Shown: in pieces, positions 37,875 to 46,848 of the stretch
How positions within the stretch are numbered: position 1 is the stretch's first letter
Layout: each line of letters begins with the position of its first letter
Assembly (NCBI GenBank): GCA_029863175.1
Contig: JAOTVX010000015.1
Coordinates: 5,013-69,012 of the forward strand
Direction: 5' to 3'
DNA length: 64,000 nucleotides
Source: Betaproteobacteria bacterium
Lineage (GTDB): Bacteria > Pseudomonadota > Gammaproteobacteria > Burkholderiales > SG8-41
Position numbers and translations under genes: made by a program
Notes under the pieces: model-generated
Databases searched by the model: none
Told to the model about the DNA's origin: nothing
The model's input: only the letters and a program-made list of their open reading frames with translations

Positions 37875-37979
37875 GGTTCAACGTTCAAGGTTCAATGTTC
37901 AAAGTTCGATGCGCCAAGTCCGGCGCGGAACCGCCCGCCTTGAAAACCCTGAACCCTGAACCTGGAACTTGGAACGTTT
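37875..37979. repeat. Opposed heptamer arms (GGTTCAA / AACCCTG) between purA and tRNA-Leu
   Basis: Left arm 37875-37909: GGTTCAA, CGTTCAA, GGTTCAA, TGTTCAA, AGTTCGA. Right arm 37945-37979: AACCCTG, AACCCTG, AACCTGG, AACTTGG, AACGTTT. The arms are reverse-complementary in type (TTGAACC against CTGAACC) around a 35-base core. It starts one base after the purA stop and ends one base before the tRNA 3' end. Confidence 0.88.
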
Positions 37980-37980
37980 A

Positions 37981-38067
37981 TGGTGCCCAGGAAGGGACTC
38001 GAACCCCCACACCATTGCTGGCGCCAGGTCCTGAACCTGGTGCGTCTACCAATTCCGCCACCTGGGC
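37981..38067 (-). tRNA. tRNA-Leu, anticodon CAG
   Basis: Read on the minus strand, the gene starts GCCCAGG at 38067 and ends CCTGGGC-A-CCA at 37981; the 7-bp acceptor stem is perfect and CCA is encoded. The anticodon stem CCAGG/CCTGG encloses loop TTCAGGA, giving anticodon CAG (reads CUG). A long class II variable arm (GCCAGCAATGGTG region) and a T arm GGGGG-TTCGAGT-CCCCT fit tRNA-Leu. It converges on purA. Confidence 0.96.
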
Positions 38068-38106
38068 TCAGCAGCCTGACGGAGTGGGCCCTCGCCAGGC
38101 TGCTTA

Positions 38107-38140
38107 AGGAGTTTGTCGGCTAACAATCCGACAAACTCCT
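38107..38140. repeat. REP-like palindrome, copy 2
   Basis: AGGAGTTTGTCGG (38107-38119) pairs with CCGACAAACTCCT (38128-38140) across an 8-base loop, the same 13-bp arm and loop length as the palindrome at 7650. It lies in the divergent spacer between tRNA-Leu and rnr. Confidence 0.82.
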
Positions 38141-38178
38141 AGGCGCGCGATTCTAGCTGAAGGCGCCCCATTTATCAA

Positions 38179-40350
38179 ATGAATCAACGCAAAGAAAACA
38201 AAACTGCTCGCGCCCGAAAACGCATCGAGCGCACACCGCGTCATGCGTACGAGATGCCTAGCCGGGAGCTCATCCTCGAACGTCTGACCGAGCGCGGCGT
38301 GCCCGTCCCGGAGCGGGAGCTTGAACGTCTGCTGCGCATCGGCCCACACCAGCGCGAGGGGTTCGAGCGACGCGTCGCCGCGATGGAGCGAGACGGGGAG
38401 ATCATGCGCAATCGCCGCGGCGCAATCTGTGTGGTGGCGAAGCTCGACCTCGTCCGTGGACGGGTACAGGGCCACCCGGACGGCTTCGGGTTTCTCCTGC
38501 GAGATGACCGCGGTCCCGATCTCTTCCTCGGCCCGAAGGAGATGCACCAGCTCCTCCACGGCGACCGCGCCGTGTGCCGTATTGCCGGGACGGACCGGCG
38601 GGGGCGCCCGGAAGGCAAGGTCGTCGAGGTGCTGGAGCGCGGCCAGCAGCGGGTAGTCGGGCGGCTGCACCGAGAGCACGGCATCCTGTTCGTGACGGCC
38701 GAGGACAAGCGCCTGAGCCATGAACTTCTCGTACCGCCACATGAGGTGCGCGGCGCCGAGCCGGGCCAGGTGGTCACGGCCGAAATTGTCGCGCAACCAT
38801 CCAAGCACGCGCAGCCGGTGGCCAGAATCGTCGAAGTGCTCGGTAACTACGCCGATCCGGGCATGGAGATCGAAATCGCCTTGCGCAAGCACACACTGCC
38901 ATACCTGTTCCCGCGCCAGGTCGAGCGCCTGTGCGCGAAACTTCCGGATACAGTCATGACCGAGGACCGGGCGGGACGCACGGACCTCACGCGGCTGCCG
39001 CTGGTTACCATCGACGGGGAAACCGCGAAGGATTTCGACGACGCAGTGTATTGTGAGCCCTTGGGGAAGGGCGCCGATGCCGGCTTCCGGCTGGTCGTCG
39101 CGATCGCGGACGTGAGCCACTACGTGAAGCACGGCGATGCCCTCGACCACGAGGCGAAGCTGCGGGGCAACTCCGTCTATTTTCCGCGGCGCGTGATCCC
39201 GATGTTGCCGGAGAAGCTCTCGAACGGCCTGTGCTCGCTCAATCCCAAAGTGCCGCGCCTGGCGATGGCGTGCGACATGCAGATCGATGGCGACGGGGAA
39301 GTCGCGTCCTACCGCTTCTTCCCGGCAGTGATCCGCTCGCACGCACGGCTGACGTACACGGAAGTCGCAGCCATGCTGGAAAGCGACCGCAGCGAGGCGG
39401 CGCGCCATCACCGCGAGCTGCGGCCCCACATCGGGGCGCTCTACCGGCTTTACCAGAAGCTTGCGCAGGCGCGCGCGCGACGCGGCGCGATCGATTTCGA
39501 GACCATCGAGACCGAGATGATGTTCGACGATCGCGGCAAGATCGAGCGCATCGTGCCAGTCGTGCGCAACGACGCGCACCGTCTGATCGAGGAGTGCATG
39601 CTGGCGGCAAATGTGTGCACATCCGAGTTCTTGCACAGCCACCGGCAGGCGATGCTCTACCGTATTCACGAGGGACCGACGCCGGAAAAGCTCGCCGCGC
39701 TGCGCGAGTTCCTCGGCAGCTTCGGTTTGCAGATTGGCGGCGGTGAGGATCCCCGCGCTCATGATTACGCCCGGCTACTCGAGCGCGTCAAGGATCGGCC
39801 GGACGCGCAGCTGCTGCAGACCGTGATGCTGCGATCGTTGCGGCAGGCAGTGTACAGTCCCGACAACGTTGGCCATTTCGGGCTCGCATACGAGTCGTAT
39901 ACTCATTTCACCTCGCCGATCCGGCGCTATCCCGATCTGCTGGTGCACCGGGCGATCAAGGCGGTATTGCACAAGCGGGGCTACGATCCCGGCAACTGGC
40001 ACGATCTCGGAGCGCACTGCTCGATGACCGAGCGGCGGGCGGATGACGCGACACGGGACGTTGTGGCATGGCTCAAGTGCTATTCCATGAAGGACCGGAT
40101 TGGCGAGACGCTCAGCGGCACCATCAGCGGCGTGACCGCCTTCGGCGCGTTCGTCGCGCTCGACGAGGTCTATGTCGAGGGGCTGGTGCACGTCTCCGAA
40201 CTCGGCAACGATTATTTTCACTACGATGCAGCCAAGCACCAGCTCATGGGAGAGCGCACGCGCAAGCGTTTTCGGCTCGGCGACCGTGTCCAGGTAACAT
40301 TGGTGCGGGTGGACTTGGACACCAGCAAGATCGATTTCACGCTTGCGTGA
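38179..40350 (+). CDS. rnr: Ribonuclease R
   Basis: A processive 3'-5' exoribonuclease of the RNase II family that degrades structured RNA. Order: N-terminal winged-helix region (about 15-75), two cold-shock domains (about 80-250), the RNB catalytic domain starting TIDGETAKDFDDAVYC (about 276, with the metal aspartates), and an S1 domain (about 640-720). At 723 residues it stops directly after S1 and lacks the long basic tail of the 813-residue E. coli enzyme. It precedes rlmB, as in many proteobacteria. Confidence 0.95.
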   Translation: MNQRKENKTARARKRIERTPRHAYEMPSRELILERLTERGVPVPERELERLLRIGPHQREGFERRVAAMERDGEIMRNRRGAICVVAKLDLVRGRVQGHPDGFGFLLRDDRGPDLFLGPKEMHQLLHGDRAVCRIAGTDRRGRPEGKVVEVLERGQQRVVGRLHREHGILFVTAEDKRLSHELLVPPHEVRGAEPGQVVTAEIVAQPSKHAQPVARIVEVLGNYADPGMEIEIALRKHTLPYLFPRQVERLCAKLPDTVMTEDRAGRTDLTRLPLVTIDGETAKDFDDAVYCEPLGKGADAGFRLVVAIADVSHYVKHGDALDHEAKLRGNSVYFPRRVIPMLPEKLSNGLCSLNPKVPRLAMACDMQIDGDGEVASYRFFPAVIRSHARLTYTEVAAMLESDRSEAARHHRELRPHIGALYRLYQKLAQARARRGAIDFETIETEMMFDDRGKIERIVPVVRNDAHRLIEECMLAANVCTSEFLHSHRQAMLYRIHEGPTPEKLAALREFLGSFGLQIGGGEDPRAHDYARLLERVKDRPDAQLLQTVMLRSLRQAVYSPDNVGHFGLAYESYTHFTSPIRRYPDLLVHRAIKAVLHKRGYDPGNWHDLGAHCSMTERRADDATRDVVAWLKCYSMKDRIGETLSGTISGVTAFGAFVALDEVYVEGLVHVSELGNDYFHYDAAKHQLMGERTRKRFRLGDRVQVTLVRVDLDTSKIDFTLA

Positions 40351-40449
40351 AATCGATGAACGAGAAGAACATGAGTTTCCTTGTTAAGCGCGCCTCTCCG
40401 GACGTGAGCAGGTACTCGGGCCTCATTCGAATCGGGGCGTCGGAGCTTC

Positions 40450-41196
40450 ATGGCTGAGGCGCGCTTCATCTACGGTTTCCACGCCGTCACGAGCCGGCTG
40501 CGCCAGAACGCCGCCGGCGTAAAGGAAATCCTGCTCGACCAAAGGCGCGAGGATCGCCGCGCGCGCGAGCTCGAGCGGCTCGCGGGCGAACGTGGCGTGC
40601 GCATGATCCGGGTGGACAGCGCGCGGCTCGACGGCATGACGCAGCATGCCCGCCATCAGGGGGTGGCAGCGCGCGTCGAGATGGCGGGTCCCGCGCGGGA
40701 TCTTGAGAGCGTGCTGGAGAATCTCCAGGAGCCGGCGCTGTTGCTGATCCTCGACGGTGTCACCGATCCGCACAATCTGGGCGCATGCCTGCGGGTGGCT
40801 GATGCCTTGGGCGTGCACGCGGTGATCACGCCGAAGGATCGGGCTGTCGGGATTAATGCGACGGTCGAGAAGGTTGCCAGTGGCGCGGCAGAAACCGTAC
40901 CGTTTATTGTCGTAACCAACCTCGCGCGCACGATGCGTGACCTGAAGGAACGCGGGGTCTGGCTGATGGGTGCCGATCAGGACGGTGAGAACGAGCTTTA
41001 TTCGGTCAAGCTTGAAGGGCCGCTGGCGTGGGTGCTCGGCGCGGAGGGCGAGGGCATGCGCCGGCTCACGCGCGAGAATTGCGACGAGCTCGTGCGCATT
41101 CCGATGATCGGCACGGTCGAGAGCTTGAACGTTTCGGTCTCGGCCGGCATCTGTCTCGCGGAAACGCGCCGTCAGCGCGCGCTGCCCGCTCGGTAA
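40450..41196 (+). CDS. rlmB: 23S rRNA (guanosine2251-2'-O)-methyltransferase RlmB
   Basis: A SpoU-family methyltransferase acting on G2251. The N-terminal substrate-binding domain begins IYGFHAV; the SPOUT knot motifs are [19 protein letters not shown] (about 100-118), [17 protein letters not shown] (about 196) and [13 protein letters not shown] (about 225). 248 residues, normal. The 99-bp spacer after rnr contains no obvious terminator, so co-transcription is possible. Confidence 0.95.
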   Translation: MAEARFIYGFHAVTSRLRQNAAGVKEILLDQRREDRRARELERLAGERGVRMIRVDSARLDGMTQHARHQGVAARVEMAGPARDLESVLENLQEPALLLILDGVTDPHNLGACLRVADALGVHAVITPKDRAVGINATVEKVASGAAETVPFIVVTNLARTMRDLKERGVWLMGADQDGENELYSVKLEGPLAWVLGAEGEGMRRLTRENCDELVRIPMIGTVESLNVSVSAGICLAETRRQRALPAR

Positions 41197-41382
41197 TATA
41201 TTTTGCGCGCCACGCGGGTTCGCAGAAAGAATTCCGGGGCGTCGCGAGCAATTCGCTCACAAGAATTTGCAGGTTTTGAGAGCTTAGCCAGCATAACTCG
41301 TCAATCAGCTCGAAACCAGGTCCGCGTTATCGTGCTATCTGCAGGCTTACTGATTCTCGCTCGCTGTTTCCGGCTCTCTGAT

Positions 41383-41427
41383 GAGCTTTTGGCGAGGCTT
41401 TGACCTCGCCAAAAGCTCCTGTATAAT
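41383..41427 (+). promoter_or_regulatory. Sigma70 promoter of rpsF overlapped by a 15-bp palindrome
   Basis: TTGACC (41400-41405), a 16-base spacer and TATAAT (41422-41427) form a near-consensus promoter about 100 bases before rpsF. GAGCTTTTGGCGAGG (41383-41397) is a perfect inverted repeat of CCTCGCCAAAAGCTC (41404-41418), with a 6-base centre that contains most of the -35 box; the right arm fills the spacer. It may be an operator or the terminator of the upstream rlmB transcript; there is no T run after it. The remaining 41197-41382 shows nothing recognisable. Confidence 0.75.
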
Positions 41428-41527
41428 CCGCGCCTTCTGTAGTTGGGGCCCTGTTCGGTCGGTGGCCTTGGCCCTTGCCTCACCGCGCACGCATCACGGG
41501 AGGCTTTACCCATAAGGAGATATCAGG

Positions 41528-41971
41528 ATGCGTCACTACGAGATCGTTTTCATCGTCCATCCGGACCAGAGCGAGCAGGTCCCGGGCATGATCGACCGCT
41601 ATCGCCAGATGGTGACCGGGCGGAACGGCAAGATCCACCGTCTGGAAGACTGGGGCCGCCGCCAGCTTGCGTTTCCGCTGGAGAAGGTGCACAAGGCTCA
41701 CTACGTGCTCATGAACGTGGAATGCGACGGCGAGACGCTGAGCGAATTCCAGCACGCATTCAAGTTCAATGACGCCGTGCTGCGGCACCTTATCGTGAAA
41801 ATGAATGAGGCCGTGACCGCGCCCTCGCCGATGATGAAGGAAGAGAAATCGCGGTCGCTAGGTGCGCCTGCTGCCGAAAGCGCCAGGCCCGCGCCAGCGC
41901 CGCCCGCTCTGGCTCCAGCGCCAGTTCTGGATCCAGCTCTGGCTCCAGCGCCAACAGAATTAGCCAGCTAG
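41528..41971 (+). CDS. rpsF: 30S ribosomal protein bS6
   Basis: Binds 16S rRNA with bS18 in the platform of the 30S subunit. [20 protein letters not shown] at the start and [22 protein letters not shown] (about 43-64) are typical. At 147 residues it carries a 45-residue C-terminal tail rich in Ala and Pro ([11 protein letters not shown] and similar) not needed for the fold. A strong AAGGAG site precedes ATG 41528. First gene of rpsF-priB-rpsR-rplI. Confidence 0.96.
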   Translation: MRHYEIVFIVHPDQSEQVPGMIDRYRQMVTGRNGKIHRLEDWGRRQLAFPLEKVHKAHYVLMNVECDGETLSEFQHAFKFNDAVLRHLIVKMNEAVTAPSPMMKEEKSRSLGAPAAESARPAPAPPALAPAPVLDPALAPAPTELAS

Positions 41972-41976
41972 CGGAT

Positions 41977-42312
41977 GTGAACGCGGTCGCGCTCCACGGT
42001 GAACTCACCGAGGTCGAGCCGCTCCGCCACACTCCGGCCGGGATTCCCCTCCTGCGCTTCAAGCTGCAACACCGCTCGCAACAGAACGAGGCCGGTTTCA
42101 AACGCCAGGTCGAGTGCGAGATGGGCGCCGTGGCGATGGGAGAGGTGGCGGTCAGGCTGGCCCGGCTCAAGGCGGGGCAGACGGTCACGGTGAGCGGGTT
42201 TCTCAACCGCAGGAACCGAATGAGTAGACAGGTCATTTTGCACGCAACCGAAGCAGAGACAACAAAGGACGACAGTCATGGCGATGGCGAGACGGGGCAA
42301 GTCCGGCGGTAG
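41977..42312 (+). CDS. priB: Primosomal replication protein N (PriB)
   Basis: A single-stranded-DNA-binding OB-fold protein that helps PriA restart replication. [24 protein letters not shown] and [23 protein letters not shown] mark the fold. Its place between rpsF and rpsR is conserved. GTG start at 41977, five bases after the rpsF stop. The last 12 codons run in another frame into rpsR (35-base overlap), so its C-terminal tail is probably unstructured; this suggests tight coupling. Confidence 0.9.
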   Translation: MNAVALHGELTEVEPLRHTPAGIPLLRFKLQHRSQQNEAGFKRQVECEMGAVAMGEVAVRLARLKAGQTVTVSGFLNRRNRMSRQVILHATEAETTKDDSHGDGETGQVRR

Positions 42313-42592
42313 AGGCGGCCGCAAAGGCGGGAAATTCAGCAAGGGCAAGGGGCGCGACAGCCGCGGGCGCGGCCAGCTTTTCCGGCGCCGCAAGTTCTGC
42401 CGCTTCACCGCGGAGGGCATCAAGTGGGTTGATTACAAGGACGTAAATCTTCTGAAGGACTTCATCAACGAGAACGGCAAGATCATTCCGGCCCGCATCA
42501 CCGGCACGAAGGCCCGGTACCAGCGACAGCTCTCGGTGGCAATCAACCGCGCGCGCTACCTCGCGCTGCTGCCTTACACCGATCTTCACTGA
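42278..42592 (+). CDS. rpsR: 30S ribosomal protein bS18
   Basis: The core [28 protein letters not shown] and [18 protein letters not shown] is standard. At 104 residues it has an N-terminal extension of about 25 residues rich in Gly, Lys and Arg ([11 protein letters not shown]...), unlike the 75-residue E. coli protein. Two start codons lie two codons apart (42278, 42284); AAAGGA upstream favours the first. The 5' end overlaps priB. Confidence 0.95.
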   Translation: MAMARRGKSGGRGGRKGGKFSKGKGRDSRGRGQLFRRRKFCRFTAEGIKWVDYKDVNLLKDFINENGKIIPARITGTKARYQRQLSVAINRARYLALLPYTDLH

Positions 42593-42735
42593 AATTTACC
42601 AACCCGTTCCGGTAACGAGTACAACCGTGAAAATAAGATGAAATGACAAGGTGACCGGGCGAGATCCTGATGGTGTGAAGTAATCACTCGATGACTCAGT
42701 CACTTAGTCGTTTCATTACGCGAGGAAGTGCAAGC

Positions 42736-43185
42736 ATGCAAATCATACTGCTCGAAAAAATCGTAAACCTTGGTCAGCTCGGCGACGTCGTGAAGGTGAA
42801 AGACGGGTTCGCGCGCAACTACCTGATCCCGCACGGCAAAGCGAAGCGCGCGACGGCGAACAATCTCGCCGAGTTCGAAAAGCGCCGCGCCGAACTCGAA
42901 GGCGCGCAGGCCGAAGCCCTTGCGCAAGCTCAGGAAAAATCAGCGAAGCTCGACGGCATGATGGTTCAGATCACGCAAAAGGCCAGCGTGGACGGCAAAC
43001 TGTTTGGCTCGGTGACGAACGTCGACATTTCCGATATGCTGAAGGTGCAAGGCGTTGAAGTTCCCCGTTCGATGATTCGCATGCCGCAGGGACCGCTCAA
43101 GACGGTCGGCGATCACTCGATCAAGGTTGCGCTGCATGCAGATGTCGTTGCTACTGTCACGGTCTCCGTGTTGGGCGAGCAATAA
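42736..43185 (+). CDS. rplI: 50S ribosomal protein bL9
   Basis: 149 residues: N-terminal rRNA-binding domain [32 protein letters not shown], a long connecting helix (about 40-75) and a C-terminal domain. ATG 42736 has AGGAAG upstream and gives the family start; the 15-residue extension to 42691 does not fit. A strong terminator follows. Confidence 0.97.
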   Translation: MQIILLEKIVNLGQLGDVVKVKDGFARNYLIPHGKAKRATANNLAEFEKRRAELEGAQAEALAQAQEKSAKLDGMMVQITQKASVDGKLFGSVTNVDISDMLKVQGVEVPRSMIRMPQGPLKTVGDHSIKVALHADVVATVTVSVLGEQ

Positions 43186-43216
43186 AACCAATCGAAACAA
43201 CGCAAAAATATTTTTG

Positions 43217-43247
43217 AAAAAAAGGGCTGGCGACAGCCCTTTTTTTT
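43217..43247. terminator. Rho-independent terminator after rplI
   Basis: A-run 43217-43223, stem GGGCT (43224-43228), loop GGCGAC, stem AGCCC (43235-43239), then eight T. The A/T flanks extend the stem and make it potentially bidirectional. It ends the rpsF-priB-rpsR-rplI transcript and separates it from dnaB. Confidence 0.88.
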
Positions 43248-43343
43248 CTGTAAATTCCCTGTTCGGTCGCGCACGACTCTGGCGCGCGGCGTTCCCCTTT
43301 AGAGCATACTGGATCGACAAGCGAGACAACGGCGGCACGCGTC

Positions 43344-44729
43344 ATGGCACTAGTTACCTCGATCGTCAAAGACGCGCAGGTCGAAGCCACCCGAGTTCCG
43401 CCACAGTCGATCGAAGCCGAGCAATCGGTGCTTGGCGGGCTACTGCTCGATAACACGGCCTGGGACCGGATCGCGGACGTCATCACGGCAGCGGATTTTT
43501 ACCGGGCAGACCATCGCCTCATTTTCGAGCATATCGGTCAGCTGATCGAGAACGCTCGGCCAGCCGACGCGCTGACGGTGGCCGAGAGCCTCGAGCGAAG
43601 CGGGCGGCTGGATGAGGTGGGCGGACACGCCTATCTGGGTGCGCTTGCGGCCAATACCCCCAGCGCGGCCAATATCCGGCGCTATGCGGAGATCGTTCGT
43701 GAGCGCTCGGTGATGCGCAGCCTCGCCGGAATCGGGACCGAGATTGCGGACGCCGCGTATAACCCCATGGGGCGCGACGCAAAGGCGCTCCTTGACGAGG
43801 CCGAGACCAAGATCTTCCGGATCGCGGAGGCTGGCTCGAAATCGCGGCAGGGCTTTGTCAAGATTGACCCGCTGCTGACCGAGACGGTCGAGCGGGTGGA
43901 CGTCCTCTACAACCGTGAGAACAAGGACGACGTTATCGGGCTCGCGACCGGTTTCGTGGACCTTGACCGGATGACGTCGGGATTGCAGGAGGGTGAGCTC
44001 ATCATCATCGCAGCCCGGCCTTCGATGGGCAAGACGGCGCTCGCCATGAACGTCGTCGAGCATGCCGCCCTGCACCTGAAGCAGGCGGTGGCAGTGTTCA
44101 GCATGGAAATGTCGGGCGCCCAGCTCGCCATGCGCATGATCGGCTCGGTCGGGCGCTTCGATCAGCACGAGTTGCGGACCGGAACGTTCAAGGAAGAGGA
44201 CTGGTCGCGGCTGGTCGATGCGGTAGGCCGGCTCAACGAGACGCAGATCTTCATCGATGATACCGCCGGTCTCAACGCGCTCGAGGTGCGATCGCGGGCG
44301 CGCCGCCTGCACCGCCAGTGTGGCGGGCTCTCAATGATCGTGGTCGATTACCTCCAGCTCATGTCTTCGCACGGGCGGGAGGAGAACCGCGCGACCGAGA
44401 TCGCCGAGATTTCGCGCTCGCTCAAGGGGCTGGCGAAGGAGCTCAAGGTGCCGGTCGTGGCGCTCTCGCAGCTCAACCGGAGCGTCGAATCGCGCCAGGA
44501 CAAGCGGCCGATGATGTCCGACCTGCGCGAATCGGGTGCGATCGAGCAAGATGCCGACGTGATCATCTTCATCTACCGCGACGAGGTCTACAACGCGGAT
44601 TCGCCCAATCGGGGCATGGCGGAGATCATCGTCGCCAAGCAGCGCAACGGGCCGACGGGCAAGCTGAACCTCACCTTTCTTGGCAAGTACACCCGTTTCG
44701 AGAATTACGCGGGGGGCGACCGCTTCTAA
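43344..44729 (+). CDS. dnaB: Replicative DNA helicase DnaB
   Basis: A 461-residue hexameric helicase that unwinds the replication fork. N-terminal DnaG-interacting domain (PPQSIEAEQSVLGGLL, about 18), linker, and RecA-type domain with Walker A ARPSMGKT (about 225-232), Walker B MIVVDYLQLM (about 331) and DLRESGAIEQDADVI (about 391). No intein is present. The gene order rplI-dnaB is conserved. It converges on phoH with a 22-bp gap containing a small GTGACTGGTCAC palindrome. Confidence 0.97.
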   Translation: MALVTSIVKDAQVEATRVPPQSIEAEQSVLGGLLLDNTAWDRIADVITAADFYRADHRLIFEHIGQLIENARPADALTVAESLERSGRLDEVGGHAYLGALAANTPSAANIRRYAEIVRERSVMRSLAGIGTEIADAAYNPMGRDAKALLDEAETKIFRIAEAGSKSRQGFVKIDPLLTETVERVDVLYNRENKDDVIGLATGFVDLDRMTSGLQEGELIIIAARPSMGKTALAMNVVEHAALHLKQAVAVFSMEMSGAQLAMRMIGSVGRFDQHELRTGTFKEEDWSRLVDAVGRLNETQIFIDDTAGLNALEVRSRARRLHRQCGGLSMIVVDYLQLMSSHGREENRATEIAEISRSLKGLAKELKVPVVALSQLNRSVESRQDKRPMMSDLRESGAIEQDADVIIFIYRDEVYNADSPNRGMAEIIVAKQRNGPTGKLNLTFLGKYTRFENYAGGDRF

Positions 44730-44751
44730 CTGCCGTGACTGGTCACCGCTT

Positions 44752-46179
44752 TTAGAGGGCTTCGGCGGCGTGGTCCGCCAGGCGCGAGCGCTCGCCGCGC
44801 GTCAGCGTGACGTGCGCGCTGTGAGCCCAGCCCTTCATGCGATCCACCACGAAGGTCAGGCCCGAGCTGCCCTCGGTCAGATAGGGCGTATCGATCTGGG
44901 ATATGTTGCCGAGGCAGACTACCTTCGTGCCCGGGCCGGCGCGCGTGATCAGCGTCTTCATCTGCTTGGGCGTCAGGTTCTGCGCCTCGTCGATGATGAG
45001 GTATTTGTGAATGAAGGTGCGCCCGCGCATGAAATTGAGCGATTTCACCTTAATACGCGAGCGGATGAGATCGCGCGTTGCGGCCCGCCCCCATTCGCCA
45101 GCCTCGTCGTCGGTCTTGTTGAGAACGTCGAGATTGTCCTCGAGCGCCCCCATCCAAGGGTTCATCTTTTCTTCCTCGGTTCCCGGCAGAAAGCCGATGT
45201 CCTCGCCGACCGGGACGGTCACGCGGGTCATGATGATCTCGGTGTAGACCTTGTGCTCCAGCGTGTGCATCAGGCCCGCGGCGAGGGTAAGAAGCGTTTT
45301 CCCCGTGCCGGCCTGGCCGAGCAGGGTCACGAAATCGATCTGGGGATTCATGAGCGCGTTCAACGCGAAAATCTGCTCCCGGTTGCGCGCGGTGATGCCC
45401 CACACGTTGTGGCGCTGCTGCGCGTAATCACGCAGGGTCTGCAGGATCGCCGTCTTGCCATTCGCCTCCTTGACCTGGGCGTAGAACGGGCGGTCTCCTT
45501 CGAGGTAGACGAACTCGTTCACGAGCAGCTTGGAGCATAACGGCCCGCGGACGCGATAGAAGGTCTGGCCGCTTTGTTGCCAGGACTCCATGTCGCGCCC
45601 GTGCCGGTCCCAGAAATCGCCTGGCAGCTCGCGTGTCCCGGAGTAGAGGAGATCGGTGTCCTCCAGGACCTTGTCGTTGAAGTAATCCTCGGCCGCGAGA
45701 CCCAGCGCATGCGCCTTGATGCGCATGTTGATGTCCTTCGAGACAAGGATCACCTCGCGCGCGGGGTGGGTCTCCTGGAGATGTCTCACGACGGCGAGTA
45801 TCTGGTTGTCGGTCTTGCCGCTCGCTAGCCGCGCCGGCAACTCGCTGTTGACCGCCTCGGTCTGCAGGAATACCCGCCCGGTGGCGGTCTTGTCGCCATG
45901 GAGCGCGAGCGCGATGCCGTCGGCGATCTTGGCCCCGGACTGGCTGATCAGCTCGTCGAGAAAGCGGCTGGCCTGCCGCGCGTTGCGGGAGACTTCAGAC
46001 ATGCCCTTCTTGTTGTTGTCGAGCTCCTCGAGGATGGCCATCGGGATGTAGAGATCGTGCTCCTGGAAGCGGAACAGGCACGTGGGGTCGTGCATGAGCA
46101 CGTTGGTATCGAGCACGAAGAGTCGGGTTGCAACGGATGGAAGACGGGTGACGACGGCACTGGTTTTGCGATGAATCAT
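44752..46179 (-). CDS. PhoH family protein with N-terminal PIN domain
   Basis: A 475-residue two-domain protein. PIN domain (about 18-150): FVLDTNVLMHDP holds the first acidic residue, followed by LEELD and VILVSKDINMRIKA. PhoH ATPase/helicase-like domain (about 230-470): Walker A GQAGTGKT at about 287-294, Walker B YLIIDEAQNL, then GNISQIDTPYLTEGSSGL. PIN-PhoH proteins have RNA helicase and RNase activity in other organisms; the cellular target here is unknown. Confidence 0.92.
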   Translation of the reverse strand: MIHRKTSAVVTRLPSVATRLFVLDTNVLMHDPTCLFRFQEHDLYIPMAILEELDNNKKGMSEVSRNARQASRFLDELISQSGAKIADGIALALHGDKTATGRVFLQTEAVNSELPARLASGKTDNQILAVVRHLQETHPAREVILVSKDINMRIKAHALGLAAEDYFNDKVLEDTDLLYSGTRELPGDFWDRHGRDMESWQQSGQTFYRVRGPLCSKLLVNEFVYLEGDRPFYAQVKEANGKTAILQTLRDYAQQRHNVWGITARNREQIFALNALMNPQIDFVTLLGQAGTGKTLLTLAAGLMHTLEHKVYTEIIMTRVTVPVGEDIGFLPGTEEEKMNPWMGALEDNLDVLNKTDDEAGEWGRAATRDLIRSRIKVKSLNFMRGRTFIHKYLIIDEAQNLTPKQMKTLITRAGPGTKVVCLGNISQIDTPYLTEGSSGLTFVVDRMKGWAHSAHVTLTRGERSRLADHAAEAL

Positions 46180-46193
46180 GAATCTCCCTAATC

Positions 46194-46288
46194 AGGTTTC
46201 AGGTTCAAAGTTCCGAGTTCAAGGTTCCATGTTCCCTGTTCCATGCGAGGAACTTGGCGCACCACGGTCATCCAACCTTGAACCTGTT
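46194..46288. repeat. Opposed heptamer arms (AGGTTCA / CCTTGAAC) between bcp and phoH
   Basis: Left arm 46194-46249: AGGTTTC, AGGTTCA, AAGTTCC, GAGTTCA, AGGTTCC, ATGTTCC, CTGTTCC, ATGCGAG. Right arm is short: ACCTTGAACCTGTTG around 46274-46288. It lies between two genes read in the same direction, so it is part of the transcript if they are co-transcribed. Confidence 0.78.
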
Positions 46289-46290
46289 GC

Positions 46291-46749
46291 TCACTTGAGC
46301 GTCTTGACGAACTCAAGGACTTCCTGCGCGTGCCCCGGGACCTTGACCCCGCGCCATGTGCGGCGCACGAGACCCCAAGCGTCGATGACGAATGTGCTGC
46401 GCTCGATGCCGCGCACCTTTCTGCCATACATGTTCTTCATCTTGATGACGGCGAACGCCTTGCACGCGGTTTCCTTAGTGTCGGAGAGCAGGTCGAACGG
46501 GAAGCCCATCTTGGCTTTGAAGTTCTCGTGCGACTTCAGGCTGTCGCGTGATATCCCGTAGACCGCGCACCCGAGCTGCACAAACTCGGGATGGAGGTCT
46601 CGAAACTGCTGGCCCTCGGTCGTGCAGCCGGGGGTGTGGTCTTTCGGGTAGAAGTAGAGGACGAGCGGCTTGCCTTTGGCGCTGGAGAGGCGGAACGTCT
46701 CGCCGCCGGTGGCGGGTAGTTCGAAGTCAGGCGCAGGCTTATCTAGCAT
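46291..46749 (-). CDS. bcp: Thioredoxin-dependent peroxiredoxin, Bcp/PrxQ type
   Basis: Reduces hydroperoxides. YFYPKDHTPGCTTEG holds the peroxidatic cysteine (about residue 42). Five positions later, where E. coli Bcp has its resolving cysteine, there is glutamine, so this copy looks like a one-cysteine form. 152 residues from ATG 46749; GTG 46773 would add eight residues. AAAGGTG lies upstream of the ATG. Confidence 0.92.
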   Translation of the reverse strand: MLDKPAPDFELPATGGETFRLSSAKGKPLVLYFYPKDHTPGCTTEGQQFRDLHPEFVQLGCAVYGISRDSLKSHENFKAKMGFPFDLLSDTKETACKAFAVIKMKNMYGRKVRGIERSTFVIDAWGLVRRTWRGVKVPGHAQEVLEFVKTLK

Positions 46750-46848
46750 TCGGTGAGGCGACACCTTTACCACTCACGTCTACGGGGAATACTGAACGAA
46801 AGAACCGCATTTCGCAAGCAGAGACGATCGGCGGGAAGGCGGGTGCTT

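Noticed and set aside
38104..39762. A 552-codon minus-strand open frame
   Set aside because: Antisense to rnr, whose catalytic motifs are clear; the opposing translation has no recognisable family.
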